Assembly: GCA_009784005.1 (NCBI GenBank) | Contig: WRCE01000005.1 | Coordinates: forward strand, 1 to 64,000 | Reading direction: 5' to 3' | Length of the DNA stretch: 64,000 nt | Source of the DNA: Candidatus Methanimicrococcus labiotermitis | GTDB taxonomy: Archaea; Halobacteriota; Methanosarcinia; Methanosarcinales; Methanosarcinaceae | Shown: positions 26,935 to 35,462 of the stretch, piece by piece | Layout: each line of letters opens with the position of its first letter | Numbering within the stretch: position 1 is the first letter of the stretch | The notes under the pieces: generated by a model | What the model saw: the letters and a program-made list of their open reading frames with translations, nothing else | Databases searched by the model: none | What the model was told of the DNA's origin: nothing | Position numbers and translations under genes: made by a program

Positions 26935-28200
26935 ATGAATTTTGAAAAATCCGAAGAGTTGTATAAGACTGCCAAAACGCTGATTCCGGGAGGCGTCAGC
27001 AGTCCCGTCCGCGCCGTCAAACCGTTTCCGTTTTACACTGTATCCGCTGACGGTTCCAAGATTTACGACGAAGACGGCAACGCTTTTATTGATTATTGCA
27101 TGGCTTACGGCCCGATGATTTTGGGGCACAATCATCCCGTTATCAAACAGGCGGTTGAAAATCAACTTGAAAAGGGATGGCTTTACGGCACGCCGACGGC
27201 CTTGGAAGTGGAAATGGCAGAGCGGGTCAAAGGAATGTACCCGTCCATGGAAATGATGCGTTTTGTTTCAACGGGGTCGGAAGCGACGATGAGCGCGATT
27301 CGTCTGGCCCGCGGCTATACGAAGAAGAACAAAATTATCAAAATTGAAGGCGGTTTTCATGGGGCTCACGATGCCGTTTTGGTGAAAGCCGGCTCAGGCG
27401 CGACAACGCATGGTGAACCGAATTCCCCCGGCATTCCGACGGGCGTGACAGAGCACACGCTTCAGGTGCCGTATAACGATATTGAAAAAATGGCTGAAGT
27501 GATTGAAAAGAATAAGAAGGACATGGCCGCCGTTATTCTTGAACCGGTTCTCGGAAACATCGGGCCGGTTTTGCCAAAAGGCGATTATTTGAAAGAATTA
27601 AGGGCGCTGACGGCGGAAAATGATGTCTTGTTGATTTTTGATGAAGTCATCACCGGCTTCAGACTGGCGCCCGGCGGCGCTTCAGAATATTTCGGGATTA
27701 AGCCGGACTTAACGACGCTAGGCAAAATTGCCGGCGGCGGCATGCCGATTGGAATTTTCGGCGGCAGAAAAGACATTCTGGAACTGATTTCCCCAAGCGG
27801 CCCTGTCTATCAAGCCGGCACGTTCTGCGGCAGCCCGTGTTCCATGTCGGCCGGCATTGCCATTCTGGATTACATGAAGGAGCACAAAGTTCAGGAAACA
27901 CTGAACAAGCGCGGCGATATTTTCCGCAAAATGCTGTCCGATGTCGTCGGCGACAAAAGACCGGATTATTATGTCGGCGGCTTGTCCTCTCTGTTTGTCA
28001 TTTTCTTCGGCGGCAAACCCCTGAATTATCAGGAAGTCTTAAAATGCGACGCCGCAAGCTACATGGAATTCTTCCACCGAATGCTGAAATCGGGCGTCTT
28101 CCTCCCGCCGTCACAATTTGAAACAAATTTCATTTCATTGGCGCACACGGATGAGGATTTCAGACAAACGGCCGAAGCGGTCGAAAAGAATTTGATTTGA
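26935..28200 (+). CDS. hemL: Glutamate-1-semialdehyde 2,1-aminomutase
   Basis: A PLP enzyme that forms 5-aminolevulinate from glutamate-1-semialdehyde (C5 pathway). The cofactor lysine is residue 264 in [13 protein letters not shown]. Other motifs are [29 protein letters not shown] and [11 protein letters not shown]. The start at 26935 has GGTGA five bases upstream; a GTG nine bases earlier is part of that ribosome site. It lies between hemB and hemC and provides the substrate for HemB. hemA (glutamyl-tRNA reductase) is not in this window. Confidence 0.96.
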   Translation: MNFEKSEELYKTAKTLIPGGVSSPVRAVKPFPFYTVSADGSKIYDEDGNAFIDYCMAYGPMILGHNHPVIKQAVENQLEKGWLYGTPTALEVEMAERVKGMYPSMEMMRFVSTGSEATMSAIRLARGYTKKNKIIKIEGGFHGAHDAVLVKAGSGATTHGEPNSPGIPTGVTEHTLQVPYNDIEKMAEVIEKNKKDMAAVILEPVLGNIGPVLPKGDYLKELRALTAENDVLLIFDEVITGFRLAPGGASEYFGIKPDLTTLGKIAGGGMPIGIFGGRKDILELISPSGPVYQAGTFCGSPCSMSAGIAILDYMKEHKVQETLNKRGDIFRKMLSDVVGDKRPDYYVGGLSSLFVIFFGGKPLNYQEVLKCDAASYMEFFHRMLKSGVFLPPSQFETNFISLAHTDEDFRQTAEAVEKNLI

Positions 28201-28222
28201 AATCGGTTTGAATATTTTGGTT

Positions 28223-28271
28223 TGATTTGAGATGTTTGATTTGAGATGTTTGATTTGAGATGTTTGATTTG
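28223..28271. repeat. 14-bp GATTTGAGATGTTT repeat
   Basis: Three to four copies of GATTTGAGATGTTT in the hemL-hemC gap, followed by two copies of TATGGATTGACAA-like sequence. Confidence 0.88.
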
Positions 28272-28336
28272 GATGAATGCAGATTGACAATATGGATTGA
28301 CAATATTTTTTGAAAAATAACGGGAAAGTACGAATC

Positions 28337-29284
28337 ATGATTATCGGAACAAGGGGAAGCCGGCTCGCGCTGGTTCAAACGCGTAAAGTCGCCGCACTTT
28401 TAAAAGAGAAAGGGGTCGAAACCGGAGAGCGGATAATAAAAACCGACGGTGACCGTTTTACCGATCGTCCGCTTCATCAGATTTCAACCGGCGTCGGCGC
28501 TTTCGTTCGGGAACTGGATGACGCGATGATTGCGGAAGGGATTGAAATTGCGGTTCACTCCATGAAAGACCTGCCGACCGCCCGTCCGCCGGAATTGGTG
28601 ACAGCGGCTGTTCTGCCGCGCGATTCTCCTTATGACGTTCTTTTAACAAAAGACGGATTAACGATTGATGAACTGCCTAAAAACGCGGTCATCGGCACCA
28701 GCTCCATGCGCCGCCGCGCCCAGCTTCTTCGGTATCGCGGCGATTTGGTTATTGAAGAACTGCGCGGCAACATTGACACCCGCCTCAAAAAACTGGAAAC
28801 GGGACAATATGACGGCATCATTTTGGCAGAAGCCGGCCTGGAACGCATGGGATGGACGGACAGAGTCCGCGTCAGGCTTGACCTTGATATGTTCTGCCCG
28901 TCACCGAATCAGGGAACGGTCGCGGTCGTCGCGCTTGCAGGAACGCCGGCGGTCGATGCTGTTTCTCTTCTCAACGATGAAACGTCTCAAATTGAAACAA
29001 AAATTGAGCGAATTGTTGTTCGTGATTTGGAAGGCGGCTGTACAACGCCGATAGGCTCTTACGCCAAATTTGAACAAAACGGCGCAAAGATTCGCGTCCG
29101 CGCCGAGGTTTTATCCTGTGACGGCACGAAAAGTATCAAAGTGGATGAGAAAATTTCCGCCGACAACTGGGAAAAAGAAGCGGAAGCGCTCGGCAAATAT
29201 TTGGCTGATTCCGGCGGCAAACTGCTGGCAGAGGAAGCCATCTGTCATATTCGGGAATTGAAGGGCGAAAAAGGAATGGATTAA
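28337..29284 (+). CDS. hemC: Hydroxymethylbilane synthase
   Basis: Polymerises four porphobilinogens into hydroxymethylbilane. The dipyrromethane cofactor cysteine is residue 235 in LEGGCTTPIGSY. IIGTRGSRLALVQT at the N-terminus, HSMKDLPT and GTSSMRRRAQLL are also conserved. 315 residues. The ATG at 28337 follows GGGAAAG; an upstream TTG is not needed. It follows hemL, and the product feeds siroheme, cobamide and F430 synthesis in a methanogen. Confidence 0.96.
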   Translation: MIIGTRGSRLALVQTRKVAALLKEKGVETGERIIKTDGDRFTDRPLHQISTGVGAFVRELDDAMIAEGIEIAVHSMKDLPTARPPELVTAAVLPRDSPYDVLLTKDGLTIDELPKNAVIGTSSMRRRAQLLRYRGDLVIEELRGNIDTRLKKLETGQYDGIILAEAGLERMGWTDRVRVRLDLDMFCPSPNQGTVAVVALAGTPAVDAVSLLNDETSQIETKIERIVVRDLEGGCTTPIGSYAKFEQNGAKIRVRAEVLSCDGTKSIKVDEKISADNWEKEAEALGKYLADSGGKLLAEEAICHIRELKGEKGMD

Positions 29285-29374
29285 ACGGAAAAACATTTGG
29301 CAGAGAATCAATTCAGCGGAAAAACAATTCAACGGAAAATCAGAATTCTAAAAAATTAAAAGGAACGAACAAAC

Positions 29375-30304
29375 GTGTATCAAACAGCAGGCGTCACTCT
29401 CAGAAATCCGACTCTTTTAGCGGCCGGCATCCTCGGGACAACCGGCGCGTCCATGGCACGCATGCTTCAAAAGGGCGCCGGCGGTGTTGTGACGAAATCC
29501 ATCGGCCCGGTTCCCGTTTACGGACATCCGAATCCTTCCATGATTGCGTTAAACGCCGACGGCGGTAAAGGCAGAGTCATCGGATATTTAAACGCCATGG
29601 GACTGCCTAATCCTTCTTATGATGATTTCTGTCAGGAAATCGACTTTGTCAAAAACGGCACAGGCGCGGGCGCGCCCGTCATTGCCAGCGTTTTCGGCGC
29701 CGGCACCGAGGATTTTGTCGCGGTCGCGAAAGGGCTGTTGCCGTCCCGACCGGATGCCTTTGAACTGAATGTCAGCTGTCCGCACGCCAAAGGATACGGC
29801 GCCGACATCGGCAGTCAGCCGTGTCAGGTTGAAGAAGTGACGGCTGCGGTTAAAAACGCGGTGGATGTTCCCGTTTGGGTCAAACTGACGCCGAATGTCC
29901 AAAATATCAAAGACATCGGAAAAGCGGCGCAGGCAGGCGGCGCAGACGCTGTCGTCGCGATCAATACCATTCGCGGAATGGCGATTGACATTCATTCCGG
30001 CTGGCCTGTTCTCGGCAATCGTTCGGGCGGTTTATCGGGACCTTCCATCAAGCCGGCGGCGGTCAAATGCGTTTATGATTTGTATGAGGCGCTTGACATT
30101 CCGGTTATCGGTGTCGGCGGCATTTCTTGTTATGAAGATATGATTGAAATGATGATGGCCGGCGCGTCCGCTGTTCAAATCGGCTCAGCCGTTTATGAAA
30201 ATGAAAATGTTTTCAAAGACGTTTGGACCGGCGCCGAAAATTTCATGAAAGAAAACGGTTACGGGTTTGATGAACTGATCGGTTTGGCGCACAGGAGAAA
30301 ATGA
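29375..30304 (+). CDS. pyrD: Dihydroorotate dehydrogenase, catalytic subunit (class 1B)
   Basis: An FMN enzyme that oxidises dihydroorotate to orotate in pyrimidine synthesis. The active-site cysteine is in ELNVSCPHAKGYG, and FMN motifs are WVKLTPNV and PVIGVGGISCYEDMIEMMMAGA. 309 residues. The start is a GTG (VYQTAGVTLRNP) with AAAGGAAC upstream; no in-frame ATG fits the conserved N-terminus. pyrK begins 13 bp after the stop, so the two make the NAD-linked heterotetramer. Confidence 0.94.
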   Translation: MYQTAGVTLRNPTLLAAGILGTTGASMARMLQKGAGGVVTKSIGPVPVYGHPNPSMIALNADGGKGRVIGYLNAMGLPNPSYDDFCQEIDFVKNGTGAGAPVIASVFGAGTEDFVAVAKGLLPSRPDAFELNVSCPHAKGYGADIGSQPCQVEEVTAAVKNAVDVPVWVKLTPNVQNIKDIGKAAQAGGADAVVAINTIRGMAIDIHSGWPVLGNRSGGLSGPSIKPAAVKCVYDLYEALDIPVIGVGGISCYEDMIEMMMAGASAVQIGSAVYENENVFKDVWTGAENFMKENGYGFDELIGLAHRRK

Positions 30305-30317
30305 GGCGGGCGGAAAA

Positions 30318-31232
30318 ATGACGGGAAAATCAAATAATCAAGCTAATCAAACGAATCGAACTGATCAAACGAATCGAACTGATCAAACGAATCGAACTGA
30401 TCAAACGAATCAGTGTATTGAAGGCAGTTCACCCTGCAATTCTAAAACCGGCTTTCCGATGAATGCCAAAATTATTGATGTGAAAGATGAAGCCGCCAAC
30501 AACAAACGAACGCTTTTCTTTGACAAATCCTTTGAAAACGCCTCCCCCGGCCATTTCTGTATGGTCTGGATCCGCGGCGTTGACGAAATCCCTCTCGGCT
30601 GCTCCTACACAAATGGCGTGACTTTCCAAGTGGTCGGCCCGGCAACGCAAGCGCTCTTTCAATTGAAGGTTGGTGACAGCGTCGGTTTGCGCGGTCCCCT
30701 CGGAAATCCGTTTACGCTGCCCGAAAAGGGAGAACGGGTCCTCATCGTTTCCGGCGGCATCGGCGCCGCGCCCCTTGCGCCCCTTGCCGAGAAATCAAAA
30801 GACATCGGCGCTTCCGTCACGACCGTTTTAGGCGCCAGAAGCGAATCCGATTTGATTTTTGAAGAGCGCTTCGCTGAAACGGGAGATGTCATTCTGACAA
30901 CCGATGACGGTTCCAAAGGCAAAAAGGGGTTTGTGACGGATGTTTTAAACGGCCTTGATTTGACAAAATTCGATAAAATCTATGTCTGCGGCCCCGAATT
31001 GATGTTGAAATTCGTCATGAAGATTTTGATTGACAAACAAGCCGTCTCCAAAACCGAATTTTCAATGGAGCGTTATTTTAAATGCGGAATCGGCGTCTGC
31101 GGCTCTTGCTGTATGGACACCCTCGGCGTTCGCGTCTGTAAAGACGGTCCCGTTTTCAAAGCAGAAACGTTGACGGATTCCGAGTTTGGCAAATATCACC
31201 GCGACGCGTCGGGAAAAAGAGTTCATTACTGA
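30318..31232 (+). CDS. pyrK: Dihydroorotate dehydrogenase electron-transfer subunit with repeat N-terminus
   Basis: PyrK carries FAD and a [2Fe-2S] cluster and passes electrons from PyrD to NAD. Conserved parts are FENASPGHFCMVW, the NAD-site VSGGIGAAPLAPL, and the cluster cysteines in KCGIGVCGSCCMDTLGVRVC near residue 260. The usual length is about 260. This one has about 47 extra N-terminal residues, including three copies of the 6-residue unit TNRTDQ, encoded by a DNA tandem repeat. The ATG at 30318 has GGGCGG upstream. An internal ATG at 30459 (MNAKIIDV) fits the family but lacks a ribosome site. Confidence 0.93.
   Translation: MTGKSNNQANQTNRTDQTNRTDQTNRTDQTNQCIEGSSPCNSKTGFPMNAKIIDVKDEAANNKRTLFFDKSFENASPGHFCMVWIRGVDEIPLGCSYTNGVTFQVVGPATQALFQLKVGDSVGLRGPLGNPFTLPEKGERVLIVSGGIGAAPLAPLAEKSKDIGASVTTVLGARSESDLIFEERFAETGDVILTTDDGSKGKKGFVTDVLNGLDLTKFDKIYVCGPELMLKFVMKILIDKQAVSKTEFSMERYFKCGIGVCGSCCMDTLGVRVCKDGPVFKAETLTDSEFGKYHRDASGKRVHY
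30345..30412. repeat. 18-bp tandem repeat inside pyrK
   Basis: Near-identical copies of ACGAATCGAACTGATCAA (about three and a half), preceded by related CAAGCTAATCAA. The 18-bp length keeps the frame. Confidence 0.9.
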
Positions 31233-31294
31233 AAGTTTTAAAAAAGTTTAAAAAAAAAATTAAAAAGGTTTTAAAGTAAAAATTAAGAAAAATG

Positions 31295-31346
31295 AACGCC
31301 CTTCTTTTCATAAACTTGTTTTTTAAGATTTCACAAAGAGGGCGTT
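31295..31346. terminator. Bidirectional terminator hairpin
   Basis: AACGCCCTTCTTT (31295-31307) pairs with AAAGAGGGCGTT (31335-31346) with one bulged base, between the convergent pyrK and SDR genes. Runs of A and T flank it on both sides. Confidence 0.7.
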
Positions 31347-31404
31347 TGATTTGCTTTATTTGAATAATTTTGTTTGATTTATTGATTAGCCTTATTCGTT
31401 TTTT

Positions 31405-32184
31405 TTATTTTTCACCCTGCAATTTTAAAATAAACGCCGAAACCGCGCGGCGAGGAAGTATTTTTTGCCCCGATGCCGCAATTTTGTATTTGAAACCGGG
31501 AACGGCGACGATTTTTCCGCTCATTGTTGCTTGATAGGAAAACAAAGCCACTTTTTTGGCTGAGGCTCTTTTGGCGGTATCAAACAATTTCCTTGCGCCG
31601 CTTCCCGCCGCTTCTTCAAATCCTGTTTTTGTCGGCCCCGGGCACACGGCCGTCACCGTAACGCCGCTTCCTTTCAATTCGGCCGCCAACGCTTCCGAGA
31701 AGGAAAGGACAAACGCTTTTGACGCGTAGTAAACGGACATAAACGGCCCCGGCGCAAAAGCCGCCATGGACGCCATATTCAAGATTTTCCCGTCTCCTTT
31801 TTGTATCATTTGAGGGAGGAATAATCTTGTCATTTGCATTAAAGCGAGAATATTGACCTGCACGATGTCAAACTGTTTCCACCAATCGGCATCCGCATAG
31901 CGCTTATAGTCGCCAAATCCTGCGTTGTTGACAAGAACGTCAACGGAAAGACCGGCTTTTCCGACTTCATTGAAAACATCCTGCGCCGCGTCTTTTTGAG
32001 ACAAATCTTTGATGATGACAAATGCCTTGATGCCGTATTTCGCTTCAAGTTTGTCTTTTAATGTTCCCAGTTTCTTTTCATTTCGTGCCGTGAGAATCAA
32101 ATCGTACCCGTTGCCCGCGAAGACTTTTGCCAATTCGCGGCCGATACCGCTTGAAGCGCCGGTAATCAATGCTGTCTTATTCAT
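31405..32184 (-). CDS. Short-chain dehydrogenase/reductase
   Basis: A classical SDR with Rossmann fold, NAD(P)-dependent, substrate unknown. TALITGASSGIGRELAK is the cofactor loop, DVLVNNAGFGDY the NNAG motif and YYASKAFVLSFSEAL the catalytic Tyr-x-x-x-Lys. 259 residues. The start at 32184 follows AAGGAGAACTGAAT; the frame opens 14 codons earlier. The C-terminus is basic (GQKILPRRAVSAFILKLQ). It follows the uncharacterised gene at 32234 by about 50 bp, so they may be co-transcribed. Confidence 0.92.
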   Translation of the reverse strand: MNKTALITGASSGIGRELAKVFAGNGYDLILTARNEKKLGTLKDKLEAKYGIKAFVIIKDLSQKDAAQDVFNEVGKAGLSVDVLVNNAGFGDYKRYADADWWKQFDIVQVNILALMQMTRLFLPQMIQKGDGKILNMASMAAFAPGPFMSVYYASKAFVLSFSEALAAELKGSGVTVTAVCPGPTKTGFEEAAGSGARKLFDTAKRASAKKVALFSYQATMSGKIVAVPGFKYKIAASGQKILPRRAVSAFILKLQGEK

Positions 32185-32233
32185 ATTCAGTTCTCCTTTT
32201 GATCCTTCTTCTGCCTTTTTTTTCATTTTTCAT

Positions 32234-33175
32234 TCATTCTTCTTTTTGAAGTTCAAGCGCCAGTTTCCGAATGCTTTCGGCGATTTGCCATTCGCCCGTC
32301 CCCCAATGAACAATGATTCCCGTCTGTCCGTTTATTTTGACAATGTTGCCTGAATTTTCGGATTTGCAGCATCTTGTGATGAACGGTTTTTCGGGTTTTG
32401 TCAATTCCGATCGCATCGGGCACATTTCAAAAAACTCATATTTCAAATCGGGATACAGCGCCTCGGCAATCCTTTTGGACGTGTCGCAGCCGACGAGGCG
32501 CCACCCGTCTTCCTTTTCATCAATCCTGTCGGAATCAAGGAACTTCCCCTTTAATCCCGAGGAGCGGCAGGGATAGATGGTTTTATCCCCTTGGTAAACG
32601 GAGAGGTCCGCGATTTTTTCCGTGAACCGAATCTGAAGGTCGCCGAAAATATCAGCGCCATCCAGCCGTCTGACACAATCCGCCAGCCACGGCGGTTCCG
32701 GCGGGGTGACATCAATAACTTCAATTTCCGTTATTGCCGAAAGGTCGGGGTCTTTGACAAACGTCAGGTGGCGGTCAATGCCCGTGAAAATAACGGTTGT
32801 CGCCGGCCTCACATCTATCTCTTCCCTCTGTTCCCCTTTCTCTCTCGTCTCCCCTTTCTCTCTCGTCTCCCCTTTTTCTCTCTTCTCATTCTCTTCTTCT
32901 AACAATTTCGCCGCCGTTTGAATTAAAAGCGCCCGATTCTTGATATTCAGCGGTTTTTTGAAAAGGACTGTTTCCCAAGCGCCCGAAATCAATCGGGCAC
33001 TTTTCGTTTTCCGAATTAAGCCTGCCCCTTCGTGCTCGGTTTTATACAAATTGTAACCTTCGGCTGTCTTTTCGAGAATGTATTCCGATAAAAAGTAGAT
33101 TATTTTTCGTTCGTCGGGAGACGTTTTGCCTTCTTCCGTCCATCCGATTGTTTTGTATTCGTTTGGAAAAATCAT
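32234..33175 (-). CDS. Uncharacterised protein with CxnCC tail
   Basis: A 313-residue soluble protein that I do not recognise. It begins MIFPNEYKTIGWTEEGK and has three conserved-looking blocks: SGAWETVLFKKPLNIKNRALLIQTAAKLLEE, TVIFTGIDRHLTFVKDPDLSAITEIEVIDV-type and FFEMCPMRSELTKPEKPFITRCCKSEN. The scattered cysteines (YPCRSSG, VGCDTS, EMCPM, TRCCKS) suggest a metal or Fe-S site; this is inference. Near residue 100 it has three copies of EKGETR from a local DNA repeat. The region just upstream is partly duplicated at 33471-33507. Confidence 0.6.
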   Translation of the reverse strand: MIFPNEYKTIGWTEEGKTSPDERKIIYFLSEYILEKTAEGYNLYKTEHEGAGLIRKTKSARLISGAWETVLFKKPLNIKNRALLIQTAAKLLEEENEKREKGETREKGETREKGEQREEIDVRPATTVIFTGIDRHLTFVKDPDLSAITEIEVIDVTPPEPPWLADCVRRLDGADIFGDLQIRFTEKIADLSVYQGDKTIYPCRSSGLKGKFLDSDRIDEKEDGWRLVGCDTSKRIAEALYPDLKYEFFEMCPMRSELTKPEKPFITRCCKSENSGNIVKINGQTGIIVHWGTGEWQIAESIRKLALELQKEE

Positions 33176-33221
33176 TTTTCTTCCCTTACCGCAGCGTTTG
33201 ATAGTGTTACTTCAATTTATG

Positions 33222-33279
33222 CCGACTAATTGTCATGTTATTGTTGACCTTAAAGACGTTCAATCCTTCTTTATACAGA
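33222..33279 (-). pseudogene. Fragment of a DUF4013 gene
   Basis: Read on the minus strand this gives ILYKEGLNVFKVNNNMTI, matching YAYKEGFNVFKGNIIMTI of the intact DUF4013 protein encoded at 34590-35252, with strong nucleotide identity as well (CTTAAAGACxTTxAATCCTT core). Only about 20 codons remain. It is evidence of a third, lost DUF4013 copy. Confidence 0.6.
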
Positions 33280-33456
33280 ATGCAAAAGAAAGCAATCCGG
33301 CATGCATTTTAAGTGGTCGAATTCGACCACGTTAATTTGATTGTAAAGTTGTTCCAAAGCGCCGAGAGATTCGAGCATTCGCTTGGTCTGTATCCTGTTT
33401 TTGATTACGCCGGCGGCTCGCGTGGCTTGCGCGTCTTCTGCTTTGCATTTGCCATG
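33271..33456 (-). pseudogene. Coding relic of unknown family
   Basis: A stop-to-stop frame of about 60 codons without a start. It reads HGKCKAEDAQATRAAGVIKNR and continues MLESLGALEQLYNQINVVEFD, an amphipathic, protein-like sequence resembling the C-terminal end of a larger protein (a transposase is one possibility). No family can be assigned. The palindrome lies inside it. Confidence 0.35.
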
Positions 33457-33692
33457 TCAGTCGGCGAAATAAATAATTTTTCTTTTCTTTCCGCAGCGTT
33501 TGATAGTTAACACAAATTCGGCGGATGTATAAAAAGATTACAGAAGTGTCTGACCTAAAAGAACGATGGAAAAAAGAATGAAGATAAGACTGAAAAATGA
33601 CTGAAAAATGACTGAAAAATGAACCCGGCAAACAGTTAAATTCTTCATCTCCCTCAAAATGGTATTATTACAATTTTGTACATAAAATGACA

Positions 33693-34304
33693 CTAAAGCG
33701 CTGTCCATGATAATAGAAATGAACACCATGCAAATTCTCGAAGATTGAGTACATATTTCTTGTGAATTGAACTATAAAAGATATATCCAAAAAAGATCAT
33801 CGGAATGCCCAGCATAAGATGAAGAATCCCTAACTCAATTATATTAATAAGCATTAAAGCCGCAAAAGAAACAACCGTCGCGGTCATTAAAAATAAAGTA
33901 ACCTTATTGATGTCTTTTTCCTTATTTTGAAGTAAGGTTGCATATGAATAAAATAACAATGTAAACGGAAGTATGTAATAATAATAAAAGATTGTTTGGA
34001 CCATACCCCACGAATCTTGAAGTATTGCAAAAATGTGAAATAAAATATTAACACAGCTTGCTGCAAAGCCGACACCGTAAAGAAAAACATTCAATCCAAA
34101 ATTAAATTTTTTCTGCAGAACTGAATAGAGAATAATATGGAAAATAAGCCCTGCGATACACAAAATTATCGGTATCTGCCGAGAGGTGAATACCCCATCT
34201 AACGCTTCTAATACAGAATTTTTCATTCCCAATAGGAGGAGAAATGATAAAATAAAACATTCTATCAAAGGAATTACGTGTCGTTTCTTTGATATTTGGA
34301 TCAT
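33693..34304 (-). CDS. Uncharacterised multi-pass membrane protein
   Basis: A 203-residue protein with about six hydrophobic segments (for example PLIECFILSFLLLLGM, QIPIILCIAGLIFHIILYSV, FAALMLINIIELGILHLMLG). I do not recognise the family. Its DNA is visibly more AT-rich than the neighbouring housekeeping genes, which suggests transfer. The start is supported by AGGAGATGATAAT directly upstream. Short TGACTGAAAAA repeats at 33587-33619 follow the gene. Confidence 0.65.
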   Translation of the reverse strand: MIQISKKRHVIPLIECFILSFLLLLGMKNSVLEALDGVFTSRQIPIILCIAGLIFHIILYSVLQKKFNFGLNVFLYGVGFAASCVNILFHIFAILQDSWGMVQTIFYYYYILPFTLLFYSYATLLQNKEKDINKVTLFLMTATVVSFAALMLINIIELGILHLMLGIPMIFFGYIFYSSIHKKYVLNLREFAWCSFLLSWTAL

Positions 34305-34442
34305 ATTATCATCTCCTATTTTCTAACGAAATAAAGACCATTATCAAACGATTAATATAATCGCCTTCGTCATGATATAAAAAATATAGCCACCTCACAT
34401 TAAAGGACCGCATTTGAAAATATGCTGAATAATAGACCAAGA

Positions 34443-34491
34443 AAGTGCATAAACTTCATGACTGCTAATGAAGTCATGAAATTATGCACTT
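34443..34491. other. Long two-part hairpin
   Basis: AAGTGCATAA (34443-34452) pairs with TTATGCACTT (34482-34491), and inside this TTCATGAC (34455-34462) pairs with GTCATGAA (34473-34480). The result is an 18-bp interrupted stem with a 10-nt loop. It sits between two same-strand membrane genes, after the terminator of the DUF4013 gene. It may be a second terminator, a small RNA or a mobile hairpin remnant. The rest of 34305-34589 is AT-rich without a gene. Confidence 0.6.
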
Positions 34492-34526
34492 CTTGATAGA
34501 AGATAAGAAATAAAAATGTAATTTTT

Positions 34527-34546
34527 CAGAGCCTGAGCGGGCTCTG
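34527..34546 (-). terminator. Terminator-like hairpin after DUF4013 gene
   Basis: CAGAGCC (34527-34533) pairs with GGCTCTG (34540-34546), 44 bp after the stop of the DUF4013 gene on the minus strand. It closely resembles the hairpin after the paralogous gene at 35388-35404. Confidence 0.65.
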
Positions 34547-34589
34547 AATTGCTTTTTCATATATTACATTTTTAACATTTTTTAATATT

Positions 34590-35252
34590 TCAGTCAAAGT
34601 GCGCATCGTCTCTGAGGTCCGGTTTAAGGGTCTTCAAAACATGAACCGTCAGGAGACCGCCCAAAATGGAGCCGAGGATAGGGATGATTGAAAGGAGGTA
34701 GACAACAATGATTGTGATAATTGTCATAATTATGTTGCCCTTAAAGACATTGAATCCTTCTTTGTATGCATAAACGACATTCTCGGACGGGGTCATCACG
34801 TAAATATACAGTGCAAAGAATAAAACCGGTATCAAAGCGATACCCAGAATGAAACAAAGCACGAAAAGGAACATGAGGAAGAGGAAAGAGAGGGTGCCGG
34901 AAATGGTTGCCAATAATCCTGCAAAGATGATGACGAAGATTGATAAGACAAAGATAATCGCGAGAGGGATAATGAAATACATCCAGCTTCGGATGAACAT
35001 GCTGACGGATTTTAAGGCGATGAAAATATCTCCGATTTCGACTTTTTCGCCGCGTATGCCTCTAATCGTCATGTAAGCAAAGCCGTAGCCTAACGGCGCG
35101 ACCAAGACTATCGGGATAAGCAGGAAAGAAAAAAATGCTGCGATGAACAAAATCACGAGACCGACGATGAAAGGAACAGCGTTGCCCACAAAGACGTCCC
35201 AACTCTTTTTGAGACCGTCTGTAATAATATTAAAATCAATATTTGTACTCAT
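34590..35252 (-). CDS. DUF4013 family membrane protein (paralogue 1)
   Basis: A 220-residue membrane protein of the archaeal DUF4013 type, function unknown. It has an N-terminal cytoplasmic-like segment (ITDGLKKSWDVFVGNAVPFIVG), about five transmembrane segments and the conserved YAYKEGFNVFKGNIIMT before the last pair. It aligns throughout with the downstream paralogue at 35463-36053 (LKNGWDAFKNNAVAFIVGLL, IRSWIYWI). AGGAGTTATTC precedes the start. A duplication of one ancestral gene is likely. Confidence 0.75.
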   Translation of the reverse strand: MSTNIDFNIITDGLKKSWDVFVGNAVPFIVGLVILFIAAFFSFLLIPIVLVAPLGYGFAYMTIRGIRGEKVEIGDIFIALKSVSMFIRSWMYFIIPLAIIFVLSIFVIIFAGLLATISGTLSFLFLMFLFVLCFILGIALIPVLFFALYIYVMTPSENVVYAYKEGFNVFKGNIIMTIITIIVVYLLSIIPILGSILGGLLTVHVLKTLKPDLRDDAHFD

Positions 35253-35387
35253 TTGAATAACTCCTTAATGTTTTCGTTTTTTCGTAATGTTTATATATTA
35301 GTCGAATATATATTATATAAAACAATATTTATATTATTTTCTTTGCAATGCTTTGCATATTTTACCAATTTTTTCAAAAAAAAATCA

Positions 35388-35404
35388 GAGTCCGAAAAGG
35401 ACTC
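35388..35404 (-). terminator. Intrinsic terminator of DUF4013 paralogue 2
   Basis: On the minus strand GAGTCC, a 5-nt loop and GGACTC are followed by TGATTTTTTTTT, a classic stem plus T-tract, about 58 bp after the gene end. Confidence 0.75.
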
Positions 35405-35462
35405 CGAATCGGTTTTTCATATTTAATTTTCAGTCAAATTGCTTTTGCTTTTCGTCTCAAAT

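Larger units (their letters stand above)
33171..33507. repeat. Duplicated leader segment flanking a relic
   Basis: Two copies of a segment with core CCGCAGCGTTTGATAGT lie about 300 bp apart (33171-33207 and 33471-33507). The first is the 5' leader of the gene ending at 33175; the second has the start codon changed. Between them are two coding relics and the perfect 18-bp palindrome GTGGTCGAATTCGACCAC at 33313-33330. Confidence 0.75.
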
